From Conidiobolus incongruus B7586 (taxonomy: Eukaryota; Entomophthoromycota; Entomophthoromycetes; Entomophthorales; Conidiobolaceae), in contig JNEM01006301.1 in NCBI GenBank assembly GCA_000697335.1, forward strand, positions 1 through 34,179: a stretch of 34,179 bases of DNA, given 5' to 3'. The first letter of the stretch is position 1. Every line of letters begins with the position of its first letter. The translations under genes were made by a program, and so were the position numbers. This document shows positions 20,553 through 32,855 of the stretch, piece by piece. The notes beneath the pieces are model-generated. The model ran no database searches and was not told the DNA's origin. It was given only the letters and a program-made list of their open reading frames with translations.

Positions 20553-22339
20553 TTTTATATGTTCATTAATTATAGTTGTTTATATTTTGATTAAGTATTT
20601 TACAGATTTCTAAAAATTGTATAACCTTTGTTTGAAGCTAAGTATGTCACAAATTAGTTATATTTATAGGATTGATAACTCTACAATTTGCTTAAATTAT
20701 TATGGGATTAATTTATTTTGAAAACTATTTTCAAATTAAATTTGTCAATTTTACAAATTTTTTGAATTTTTGTATAATTTAGTGAATATAAGATGCTCAT
20801 ATAATAAAAGTAATATATATGGGTATATATTTTCAAAACTATTAACTAAATAGGTAAAAGTTCATTGATATAATATTATGAAATTATTATCGATTCATTT
20901 CGTAAATTTTATCCAACTTTATTAGAGAATTAGTTATTAATCTGACTGTCATTCACTTTATTTAAAATTTAAAAATAGATAATACCAACAAAATATTAGA
21001 CATTCTTTCAAATTATGAATATGAATATCAATGTCCTCTGCATTGCAATAATTTTTATATTAAATCTATAATAATTAAAAAACATTCCATAATTATATTA
21101 GCATTTGTACCACTTTAAATTTATCAAAAATGGTTTTAAATATAATAAAAATTTTATTTTTTATTTTAGTGTTAGTAGTAATATTATTGTGAAAAAATTA
21201 ATATATTTTAAATTTAATTAATATATCAAAAGATTTTTTTTACAATATTAATTTATTATTGGTTTGATGTTATTGAATATTGGATTAGAATACATGGATT
21301 GAATCTTGAGCAATGAGCATTGAAATATTTTGAGATGATGTAAACCTTAAAATTTATATTAAATAATATTTGACTAGACTATGATATATTGAAATATGAC
21401 TTATAAATTAATACTATGTAATACTAATCTCTACAGATTCATTATTTCAGTTATTACTTTTGAAAAATAATAACTGAAATTTTAACTTTAGTAACGATTT
21501 TTGAATTTGTAATATTTCAAAAAATGGTATATTAAGGAATTTATAAAAATATATTGATAATCACCGAAATATTATAAGGCATAAAAATTGTTTGATTAGA
21601 TTTTTCTATTTAATATATAATATTAAATTATTATCTATATATCTATATATTTTATCTTTAATTAATCAAAGTTTATTTAATGATATCATAAAATTTAATA
21701 GATGAAATTATTGTTTTTTATAAAAATTCTAGAATGGTCGAAATAATTTCATTTAAACGATACAGATCTTAAAGTATCAGTTTATAATCCTTGAAATACA
21801 AATATTTTCTCTCTGATATTAACTACCTTTTAATTTACTCTATACCTGTTTTTGAATATTATATTTAAAAAGCTTGGATAATGGATATGAGTAATTGCTT
21901 ATATAGTTACAACTTCAAATTATTATATAATTATTATTATTTTGTACTGTTATTAAATAGTCTAGAATTAACAATGTAATATATGATATTAATATATTTA
22001 ACATTATTTGTATTAATGTTAACTTTAGGACTTTTTATATTGTTAAAAGTATCATTGGCCAAATATTTTGAACTATAAATCATTATTTAAGCCATTTGTC
22101 AATAGTTAACAGATTTTTATATTTTTTTTAAACATAATGTTATTTGTGTATGTTTAAAATTATTGTTTACCCAGTGCAACAAATTTTAACTGAAATGAAA
22201 TTTTGATAACCTTATTGATTTTTTCTGATAATATTAAATATGGTCAGTTTAAAAAACATACTGATAAAGATATCCAGGTCAATATTAATATAAAAATTAA
22301 ATAATGGCAAAATTTCAAAATTTAAGTTAAATAAAATAC
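20553..22339. other. A+T-rich region upstream of the INTS7-like gene
   Basis: The first few hundred bases should contain the INTS7-like promoter. Beyond that no open frame, RNA gene or clear repeat was recognised. Confidence 0.4.
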
Positions 22340-23760
22340 TAATATATGAAATATAAAAATTAGTACTTTCTTTTATAATTAATAATAATTTGCTATATTT
22401 TTAACTAGCTTCTAATATTTAAAAAATAATTTTTTTATTAAAAACTAAAATTAAATTTTTATAGACTAATTTGATTTATTTATATGAATTTTTTTTCTAA
22501 ATTTATATTTTTTATTACGTCAAACAGTTATAATTGCATCTTTATATTTTAGTGTATATATTAAATATGGTAATTTTGTAATTTTTTATATATAAAAATT
22601 TATATAATTTTATATAATTTATAATTCTTATATTATATAATAATCATTTTTAATTTATAATAAAAATAATAATCAAAAACAATTCTATTTAAAATCTAAT
22701 ATAAGCTTTTTATTAATTAATTTATCTTTAAAAATTGAATAAAAGAATTTTATACTATTATAATATATTATAACAATTAACACTTATTTATAAATAAGAT
22801 ATTTGGTTATTAAAAATTATAAAAAGGATTTTTTTAACATTTTGTTTTTTGATTAAAAGTTTAGAATATATTAATTATAATAATTTAATATAAAAACCTT
22901 TGTTTTTAGTTATATCTTAATAAGTTTTAACCAACTATAGTTACCCTAGTATTCTTGTTAGTGTTTATTAAAATATAATATATTTATTATATTTTTTTAA
23001 TAATTTAAGTTCAAACTTTAATATATATAAAAAATTGAAATAATTTTTAAATTAAAATTTCAAGTTATCTTTTAATATATTTTTTATTATGTTAATGAAT
23101 AAAATAATGATAATAGAAATTAATGTTTTAACTTTAAATAAATTTTAAATAGTGTTTATTATAAATTTCTATTGTTTATAATTCTATAAGTTTCAAAATA
23201 GCTTAAAATAAAATTAGGATTAGGATTATTAGAAGTTATTTTTTTAGATTTAAGTTATCAAAATTTAATTGAAATAAGTCTATAATTATATATAAAACTT
23301 GAAGATATTTATTACCCTAAAAAATTTACATATATATATAATATAGAAAATATAATTAAAAATATTAATTATAGTTATCAAAACATCATCTATTAAAATA
23401 AATATATTGTATATTATGATTGATATATACAATATTCATTTTGACTTTAAAGTAACAGATTTAATATTAAATGGCAGTTTTGAATAAGTTATTATTTTTA
23501 TAAGCTATTTATAAATCTTAAATTATTTTAGATTTATAATTGAGTTTTAATAATACAAAAATAATAAGCTATTGATGATTATTATTAAATTTAAGAATAT
23601 TTTGATTAAAAAAAATTTAAATGAATATTTATAGTTTACTAATATTAATTGCCTTATATTTTTTTATATATAATTAATTTTTATACTAATCATTTGTTTG
23701 AAAAATCAGAAATTAAAAAATTTACCTTTTTTTCATACTAATAATCAAAGCAAATAAATT
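22340..23760. mobile_element. Diverged second copy of the inverted-repeat element, copy B
   Basis: Three blocks match copy A in order and orientation. TTTGCTATATTTTTAACTAG, followed by CTTCTAATATTTAAA (22389-22424), matches 127-162. AATTATAATAATTTAATATA (22873-22892), extended through AGTTATATCTTAATAAG, matches 1023-1082. ATCAGAAATTAAAAAATTTA (23705-23724) matches 1551-1570. Offsets between blocks differ by about 300-400 bp, so large indels separate the copies. The right terminal repeat beyond about 23740 is not recognisable and may be lost. No coding region is visible. Confidence 0.45.
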
Positions 23761-25880
23761 TCAAAAAAAAATCACTGATATAGTTTTGAATTAATTTAAA
23801 TGAACTAAAATATTAATAATTTGTCATAACTGTACAAAATTAACCATAATCAGTATATAATATATAATATTTTTTAGAATATTTTTAAAGCTTAAGCTAA
23901 CAAAAATTTTAATATCAGTATCATAATTTCAGATCTGGAATAGTTTAAAAAACAAGATTTGGATTCGGATACTTTTTTGCTGTTCTAAGAATATCAAAAT
24001 GAAACAGGAATATAGTATTTAAAAGATTTTAATATCTGTAAACATTTTATAGAAAATAACAAAATTATAATCTCATTGATATTAATTGTTAATATTTTAT
24101 CGATAATGAAATTGTAATATATTTTGGTTAAGATGATTTCAGAATGAAATGTTGATAGTCGATACAATATTATGTATATATTTATATGTTTAAATGGATA
24201 TGGATCAACGAATAATCAGGTAGTAAAAAATTATATCAATAAAGTTACAAACAATCCAACGGCATACTCGGATATCCGATATAATTATATTTTATTCAAA
24301 CTAATAATTTGGGAACTAGTTATAATGATATAAAAAAATATAAATTCTACTATCCAAAAAATTACCACTTATTTAATAAGGTTAAATTATAATAAAATTA
24401 AGGCTATACTTTATTGTGATAACACAGTTGGAACCAATTTTTTAATCACATTATAAATTAATTCACTTTCTCCATATTAATCAATATCATCAAGATATTT
24501 TAGATAACTTTATATAAAAACTACTATTTCAAAGAGTACGATTCATATAAAGGTCAAACAACAGCTACCTCTGTTTCAGCATGATTCTACAATTAAATAA
24601 TTTTCGAAATATAGGATTACTGAATATATAGCACTAAAATTGAAATAAATATTTTTATATTTAGTTTATCAAATTTTATATATATTCAAAGATATTAAAT
24701 TATAAAATCCTTTATATCTTGCAAATCATATAAGAATGAAATATAACTTTAAAAACCCAAATTACAATAATTCGGGCTTGATTTGTACAATCTTGCTGAA
24801 ATAAAGAGAGTATAAAGTATACAATTAAGGCTTAATCTTTCTTTTTGACGGTATCAAAATATATCATTAATAAATTTAAACCCTATACCTTTATACAAAT
24901 TAAATTTAGTAATTTTCAAATGAGTCTTCGATATTTAAAGCAATCTGCTGGAATTTATTTCTATTCAAATCATTGCAAATATATTAAATATATGTTGTTA
25001 TTTAAGTCTTCTAAACTCAAATTTTTTATTATAAGAATCAATTATTGTACTTTTAATATATCACGATTAAAATTAGTTAATCCAAATAACTCTATCTTCA
25101 TATCCAAACCTCATTAAATATACTTTTTCATCTTCAATAACTAAATCTGGATATATACTGAATTCGTCTTAATGTTTTAAATATTATCAATAGTAATATA
25201 TTTAAATTACAAAATATGTAAGATTATATCAATCAAAAGTAAATTTTTTACCAAATCAAATTGTGAATTTTAGTGGAATTAAATATAAATTTATGAATTT
25301 ACTTGAAAATAAAACTACAAGGTGTTGTTTTGAAGAATATTTGGACTTAAAACTTGCTTAACAAATTTATAATTTTATTGTGTATAACTTCATTGAAGTA
25401 AAATTCCTGTAAAATAAAGTGGAAAATTTCATCAAAAAATATTTTAATTAATCTGAATTTTAAAAATAATTATTTTGCTTATTAAACCGTAAAAATTTAT
25501 TTCTATTATGGAATATCTAACTGATCTATTTTTTTTAGCAAGTGTGGGAATTTTTAAATTTTGTAGTTTGTTGAATTATATAGTTATTATATCAATTGAT
25601 TCATTGTTGTACAAAATTATTAAAAAATGATAAATTTTTTCTATATTTGATAAAAAATATTCAATTAATTATTATAACTATTTCAAATGAAAATAAGATG
25701 ATATTCTATAGATTAGACAGGTGATAAGCAGCTAAATTAATTCGATAGACAAAGATGACCTGATTCACTTATAAAATCAACTTGTAACTAGATTCAGAGT
25801 TATTATAAGCATATAAATATGGTGAATTATCATCCCACTCTTACAATATCAATAAATCACCTGTATCCCCCTATTTCCTC
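23761..25880. other. A+T-rich gene-free stretch
   Basis: No gene is supported. A 90-codon frame at 24845-25117 begins with TTG and is rich in Ile, Lys, Phe, Asn and Tyr, as expected from A+T bias alone. Confidence 0.5.
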
Positions 25881-25953
25881 AATTGTTTGTTTACAGTTTT
25901 ACTCAAGCTTACAATTTTATTGGTTCAATTTTCCAGAATGTAAACAAACAATT
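25881..25953. repeat. Perfect 15-bp inverted repeat containing forkhead-like sites
   Basis: AATTGTTTGTTTACA at 25881-25895 is the exact reverse complement of TGTAAACAAACAATT at 25939-25953, with a 43-nt spacer. Each arm contains GTAAACA, the core bound by forkhead transcription factors. It could be a paired regulatory site, a cruciform or RNA hairpin, or the ends of a very small element. Confidence 0.7.
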
Positions 25954-27207
25954 TTAAGGTGATTTTGTATTTTTGATAGTTGGATTTATCAGATTAAATA
26001 GGATGATCATATTTTTTTAACAGATTGAAATTATATTACTTGATATCATACAATGAATTTGTCCTTGCAGTTCTATTTGGAAGCTCAATCAAATAATATT
26101 AATTAATATTTTCAAGTACATTTTGTTAAATTACATATATTGTGTAATACAAAATTAACTTCCTAACTCTACGGTACATCTCTTATTAAAATGAATTATT
26201 TTTCATTAAAAAACCGAATGAATAATTGATAATATAGCAGAAGCTGTATTTAGTGTTTGTATTTCGATTTTGAAAAATATCGATAGTATTTATTTTTTTC
26301 AACTTAACTTCCGTTTTAATGAAAATAAATCAACTGATACTTTTTAATTTTAGACCAAAAATGAATTCAAAATGTCCTTATTATGATAAGTAAACAGTAT
26401 TTTTCAAATTCAAAAAGTATTAGTACACTCGCCCCTCAGACCCCCATTATCCAAATAATCTTTGCAAGAACATTAATCCAGAATTTATAGCTAAATAATT
26501 AAATTTATATTTATCTTTAGATCATTATAAAACAATAAAAATGATAAAATAATTCGAGTTAATAACTTAACAGAACACAAATGATTTGGTTATAATACTA
26601 ATAAAATTAATTGGCATTCGCCAAGCAATCGAAGAATTTAATCTCTTCAGTACTTATTAACTTGATTTTAATATAAAATTGGCGATCATTTAGATTCAAG
26701 ATCAATTTATTATATCCAACTGAACCTCAATCAATTTATAACTAGATTTTATAATAAATTCGACATCGTAAACTAATAATATAACAAATATGGCGTATTG
26801 CCCATGTTATCCCATAATCTGGGTGTATCTATTCTTTGATTCTGATTGGATACTCTTTGTTTCGGAATCAGGTGACTTCTTTAGGGTGGATAATTTCAAA
26901 TATTGCATTTATTTGGAAACCCTGAATATGCGAAATCTGAATCTTCCAATCACCAATAGTAATTTTGATTTCCATATTTATTTATTTTGAATTGAAGAAA
27001 TTGTTGGTGAATCATTAACCTAATATTACCATTATTAATCAATTATTTCATTAATTCAGTTCATAATTCAAATTGTCTTAATTACTAGAAAATCATTGAT
27101 AAGCAATCAAATTAGAAATCTTACCTGATTGGTTGATTCTCAAAATTATTAGAATTTGGGCAAATATGATTGGATGAAAGTTGGGATTGGGGGTTTAGTA
27201 TAAAATG
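25954..27207. other. Intergenic region far upstream of the CCCH gene
   Basis: Mostly A+T-rich with some G+C-richer spots. These include a C-rich run at about 26429-26448 with CCCCT (a stress-response-element-like core on the reverse strand, AGGGG) and a TTGGC-N4-GCCAA palindrome at 26611-26624. A 66-codon frame at 26790-26990 starts with ATG but has no recognisable feature. Reverse CCAAT (ATTGG) occurs near 27130. Confidence 0.4.
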
Positions 27208-27876
27208 CAATAGGAGACCCATCAAAAGGTCACTTTTGTTTACATTTTCTTATATTCACAGTGAATAAGTGTTTCTTTAATTAGAACTACATTCAGACTT
27301 GGGCATTTTATTCCCCCACATCTTGAATTTCCCTCCACATCCTGTCATATTCTTCAGGCCTCTTTTATCTCGCTAACAGCCAATCTCAACCCTATTAGAG
27401 TTCTCAATTCATTCCCAACTAAGGATATACCTTTTATATTTCTTTGTTGTGGTATTGTTGTTATTTAATATCGTTTAGTTTTATTAGACCAACCGAATTC
27501 TGTGGGGAAAGTTATCGTACTTTTTCTCACTTGTATAACTTAGCATACTATTCATTCATCCTAAGAACATCAATTTAAGTTTTCATTATATTGTTTTAAT
27601 TTCCGATCCTTGTTTTGGTTGATTACTCGAGTTAATTGCTCTAATTCCTAACCAAAACTACTTCCTTCACTTGTTAAATTATTGTTTACCTTTTTCTAGT
27701 TTATTTTATTAACCTTCTATTTGAGTGATTTTATTCTCCACACTCTACTCTATTCTTTCCTAATTGGATCATCGCTTCCTTGTATTCATATTTAAACAGG
27801 GATCATCCTTTCTTTTATCTTTGTTCTTTGCATTTTCAAATAACCACCACCACCTTTAATTCTCCCTAATTGTAAA
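27208..27876 (+). promoter_or_regulatory. Long pyrimidine-rich, ATG-free leader or promoter of the CCCH gene
   Basis: I find no ATG on the + strand in these 669 bases, although several would be expected by chance. The strand is rich in C and T (TCTTTTATCT, CCTTTCTTTTATC and similar). Absence of upstream start codons over such a length suggests that most of it is transcribed as 5' leader ahead of the ATG at 27877. The pyrimidine-strand bias resembles promoters of strongly expressed fungal genes. Confidence 0.5.
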
Positions 27877-29515
27877 ATGGAGTTTTCTACGGTTGGTCGA
27901 AGTCCCGGTGACTCGACCTCCCCCTTTTCTAACGTGTCGCTCTCCAATAGCTTGACTCACTCTCTCCACTCTAATTCAGCTCCTTTCGTTCAATTACAAT
28001 CTAAACAACTTGGCAATGAACCTTTGACTAAAAGACTACCTCCTACTGGTCAATTAGCCAAAAAGTCTACTAAATCTAATAACGAATTATCAAAATCCCC
28101 TAGCTCAAAAGGTAAATAATACTTTTAATGTTGGTCTTCATTAGAATAATGCAAGGATATACGAATATCACTCCACCTTGCATATCTAAACAAAATCATA
28201 TCATATAATCTGGGCTTTCATACTAATCTTTCTTATCATTTTAGTTCAACATGTACCCTGTAAATTTTTTAAAAATGGCGCTTGTACAGCAGGAAAAAAC
28301 TGTGTTTTCTCTCATTCAAAAGATGTTGAACCAGAAAATTTGATTTGTAAATACTATACAAAAGGAAATTGTAAATTTGGTAATAAATGCGCTTTATCAC
28401 ATGGACTTGCAGATAAAAACAAACAGAATAATAACTCTAATCGAAAGCAGTCAACACGAAACACTTCTTCAGGCCAAAGTATTCCACGACCGCCTATGTC
28501 TGATCCCAGTTCTCAGTTTCTCAAAGATCAATCTGCTCTGGAAGCTGAGATCGAGAGTAAACTGAGTATGTTTAAATTGGACGATAATAGTGTTCTCATG
28601 CCCCAGACCACTTTTAGTGGCTACCCTTCTTTTACTACTTCGAGCTTTTCTAATAATATTCCAGCACGACCCTCTTTGTATCCTAGTTTGGCTCCACTTA
28701 AGAAAAGTCCTTTCTCTGAAGCTCCTCACATGACGAGTCAACCTTCCTTTTCGATGTTTGCAAACTCGTTAAGCGGGCCTAACTTTGGATTATCCAACCT
28801 TGAGCGCAGCAACTTCATATCCAGACCTTTGGCCCCTCTTCATACTGGAAATAGAACGCGATCCTCTAATCAGTATGTTAATTTTCTCTCTGACGATGAA
28901 GATTCCCAGCTATCTTATCTCCAGCCTAATCCTTCTCATTTCCGCATGAATCCTCATAATAACTTCAATATGCACTCTCATCAACCACTTGGACCGAACC
29001 TCTCTTCTGGAAATTTTAGTTCATTTTCACAGTCTGCGGAAACTAGTGGCATCTTGCCCTCTTCTCTAGATGAATTACTCACTCCCAGAGAATTATCATT
29101 GAGAAATCCCTCCAATAATACTTCATCTTCTCCCCAACCTTTTCCCAATGCCCGTCTTCCTAGTCACTTTACTTGGAACCAGCAAGGATTCGCAGAATCA
29201 AACGGCCCTGTTCCCATCTCATTGAGGAGCAATCAATATCCAATGGATAACTCTGGTGTATTAGGTAGTTCTCTTCCTGCTGGCACATCTCTCGGTATTT
29301 CGAATCATCCTCGGGATGACTCTACACTTCCCAATGGATTGCAAATCTCTAACCGACAAACCCATGAACTGGACGCTGACCACGATAACCTTCACACTAC
29401 GAGTAGTACAACCGATGACGAAGATGAGGTTAATACCTTTCAAATGGAAGGAGAGGAAAATTACTGGTCAATAATGTCTCCGTCACAAAGCGGAATACCA
29501 CATACGGCTATCTAA
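27877..29515 (+). CDS. Tandem CCCH zinc-finger RNA-binding protein (Cps3/Lee1-like)
   Basis: Two exons, 27877-28111 and 28245-29515, join in frame to 501 residues across a 133-nt intron whose acceptor is ATTTTAG. Two fingers of type C-X7-C-X5-C-X3-H follow the junction: Cys84-Cys92-Cys98-His102 (CKFFKNGACTAGKNCVFSH) and Cys113-Cys121-Cys127-His131 (CKYYTKGNCKFGNKCALSH). The paired KFGNKCALSH pattern is like fission-yeast Cps3 and budding-yeast Lee1. Such fingers normally bind single-stranded RNA, so a post-transcriptional role in the cytoplasm or nucleus is likely but not shown. The rest is Ser/Pro/Asn-rich and disordered, ending in an acidic patch (TTDDEDEVN) and a short tail. Residues 1-78 are Ser-rich. 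The start is the first ATG after the long ATG-free leader. Confidence 0.85.
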
Positions 29516-29810
29516 TCAACCTCAACTTCAGTGTTTATTAACCTAAAATTACTCTAATTCGATTCTTTCCTCCTCTCTAATATCCTTTCATTACACCTCA
29601 TTCGTTAATTAGACTGCACCTCCGCCTCCTTAATTCTTTCACAACTACAGCTTATTTAAAATCAGGCATCAGTGTGTATATAAGTCATCATCCTTCCAAA
29701 AATCTCGTACCTTTAATTTCTTTATAATATTTTAATCCTTTACATTTTTTTCCATCACTCTCAACCTTCTCATCACCATAAAAAATAATAGGTTATTCAT
29801 TCAAAATGCA
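29516..29810 (+). promoter_or_regulatory. Probable 3' untranslated region of the CCCH gene with a Pumilio-type motif
   Basis: The pyrimidine-rich, less A+T-rich composition of the gene continues for about 290 bases past the stop and then changes abruptly to A+T-rich DNA, marking a likely 3' untranslated region. TGTATATA at 29675-29682 fits the TGTANATA consensus bound by Puf3/Pumilio proteins in mRNA 3' regions. Confidence 0.4.
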
Positions 29811-29910
29811 AGTTGTAAATTTTAATAAAAAAAATATAGGTGATTTTTAATTCTTTAGTAATATGTTGATAAAACTAATAATTTCATTATGTTTAATTAA
29901 ACTTTGCAAT

Positions 29911-29934
29911 ATTATTATTATTATTATTATTATT
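29911..29934. repeat. ATT microsatellite, 8 copies
   Basis: Eight uninterrupted ATT units about 100 bp past the CCCH gene's probable 3' end. Confidence 0.95.
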
Positions 29935-32828
29935 TTATTGAAACATCAATAATTAATATTAATGTTTTTAATATAACTAAATCAAGTTATATTAATTAGA
30001 ATTGATTAATTGGGAGAAATATGAGTATTATTAATCTATATATAAATTTGATTATTGAGTTTAATTTATTCATTATTAATATTATGTTTAACTATATTAA
30101 TTGTACTATATTTTAAAATGTGAATTTTATTAGAAAATTGACACATTTTAAAAATATTATATTTGTAAGTAAATAGTATATTACTAGAAAGCCAACAATT
30201 CTGATTTAGAGGAAAACTAGATACTCAAGTATTATAACTGAATCTTTCAGATTAAATTTTCATAGGGTATAAAACTATTATTCATGCCATAGAATTTAAT
30301 ATAACTTAAATTTTTCACAAATGAGGTAATTTTTAGAAAATCCTTTAATCAAATTATATTTATTCAAAGTTGATTTATTTTTTAAGCTATGTTTTTGAGG
30401 AATATATATATATTTATATTAATTTATAACTAAAATGTTATATTTTATAAAAATATTTATATATTAAATCTATCATTTTAATTTCTTTATTATACTATAT
30501 TGATACATGATTTTTATTTACCTATTAAATCATGGGTATATATTTAATATAATGTTCGTTTTGAAATAATTACCAATGATTTAATCATAAACATAACATT
30601 CTATTATCAATTCGTCCAAAAACTCCACAAATTTACACATTCACTTCATGATAAATTACCTTTAAAAGATCACTGAACAAGTGAAACTGATTAACAACTT
30701 TGCTTCAACAATTATAATCCTATTAATTTATTGTGTGGTATTAATCAGTATTTTATAAGCTTTGAGTAACATTGTGGATTCTAAATTTATTTTTATAGAT
30801 ATAACCAGTATTTATATTAGATTATAACTCTTTAAAATAGATTCAATCTATGATTTGATAAATTGGATTTGGGATTTAGATTATTTATTTTACATCACTT
30901 TTATGTTTTACTCTTGTTAAAATATGATCCATAAACTTATATTTGGATTATAAAATATAAAACACTATGACTATTGTCGGCTGGTGATATACATAATTGA
31001 ATCTAACGATATTTAATTTCATTTCATTAGGGATATGATATTAGATGCATGTAGTTTTATTTTAGTTTAAAGCTATATTTACATATATTGGTTTATATAG
31101 TATAATTTAGATTTAATTACACTTTACGAAATATATGTGTAAAATTTATTCTTTATTAAATTAACAGTCACTTAATGTATTAATATCAGAATATATAGAT
31201 TTATCGATTATTAATTTGTTAAACATAAATATACTTTGGAAATTGATCATCAAAACCAATCAAATGAAATTTATTTGGATAGTATTTCATATTCTAATTT
31301 ACATATATTAAATAAAAATAATGTATCAGCGGTAACATTCAATTATAGTTTTTCTTATTTTATAACTATGTTAAAAATGGAATAAATAATGACCAATTAA
31401 TAGAAAATTAACAATAAAATAAATATTATAATAGAATGATGTTTTAAATGTATAATGGTTATTTATAGATATATATATTGAGATTAGTTCATTTTTATCT
31501 CTTCAAGTTTCAAATATGATACTTTTATATATTAAACAATTTATATACTGAAATATATTCTAAAACCCTTGTTCAAGACTTTTTGTAAGTTAGATATCTC
31601 TTTAATTAACTTTATATCAAATATATTCAATAAGTATATATTAATCGTGGTATTAAACAGTAATTGAATATAAATAAATTTTATTGAAATTATATATTTG
31701 TAAATATTTGATTTTATTACTGTTTTTTAAAATTTATTCATCTTATGTTGTTTATTTTTCATTTTCATTGTAAGTGTTAATAATTGATTTGATGATAGTG
31801 CTCTTTATAAGCTTTTTGAAATATAATTCTAAAAAGTGGCTAGTTGGCTAAAACATCTTTGCATTTATCACAGAGTTGTGAGATGTGAATTGATTATAAT
31901 GTTTTCATTTCAATTTATATATACTTGATAATATGTTTTAGAAAATTCCACTTAATATTATATTCAAAAAAATATTTTAAAAAACTTTGTAAATTTTCAT
32001 CATTATTGCTTTATTAATTTCAATATATATATATTATGGGAATTATTAAAAATAACTTATATTTGAAATATTAACCTTGGTGTCAAAATGTAAATAACTT
32101 ACATTTTTGAAGAAATTTTAATAATCAATAAACTTGATGTGTAAAAAACATTTGTAATTATAAAAAATTTATTGAAAAAAATATTAATAACAATTCATAG
32201 AAATTACCAAATTTTGCTCATATTTCGGAATTTCATCAAGTTAATTAATTATATTGAATTTTGTATAGAAATAATAGCATAAATTTAAATAACACTATGA
32301 TTAAAAAATTGCATTTGGAATAGTTTATTTAATATATAAAATGTTTCAAAATATATTTCTATAATAATTATGAAAATTAATACTATTAATATGATGCGCA
32401 ATATTTAATATTCAAAGTTTAATCCAATAAATGCAAATCCAAAGGCTACTTTTGAACCAACCTCCAAAGAATATGATACATTTTAACTAATCCATTCACT
32501 GGATTCAGAAAACCCAAAAAATTCAATCAAATACCAAAAACAAGTTTGGTTATTCAAACAATTTTAGTATTGAATAATTTGTTTTATATGTAATATTGTA
32601 TTATTGATATATTATTTTAATAATTCTAAAATTTCCTTAAGTATTTTATCCTTTAAAGATAATTTATATATATTTCAATTTGAAAATCATTTTTTGATGT
32701 AAAGTTCGAATTAATCAAAATTTATTAATCTATTCTATCTGTTTGCAGATCTACATATATACTTTTATAAAATACTTTGAGTAAATTATTGACAAATATA
32801 TTCTTTTTTTCTGTTAATATAGCTTCTT

Positions 32829-32855
32829 ATTATTATTATTATTATTATTATTATT
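32829..32855. repeat. ATT microsatellite, 9 copies
   Basis: Nine uninterrupted ATT units in A+T-rich DNA. Confidence 0.95.

Noticed and set aside
23211-23232. TTAGGATTAGGATT as a telomere-like array
   Set aside because: There are only two imperfect units (TTAGGA), embedded in A+T-rich sequence; the fungal telomere unit TTAGGG is not present.
24845-25117. 90-codon frame on the + strand
   Set aside because: It starts at TTG, is dominated by residues with A+T-rich codons, and shows no motif.
26611-26624. TTGGC-N4-GCCAA palindrome as a specific factor site
   Set aside because: Five-base arms are too short to be significant, and no fungal factor with this exact spacing is known to me.
26790-26990. 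66-codon frame on the + strand starting with ATG
   Set aside because: It is short and hydrophobic-aromatic with no recognisable family and no splice partners; it is possible but not supportable.
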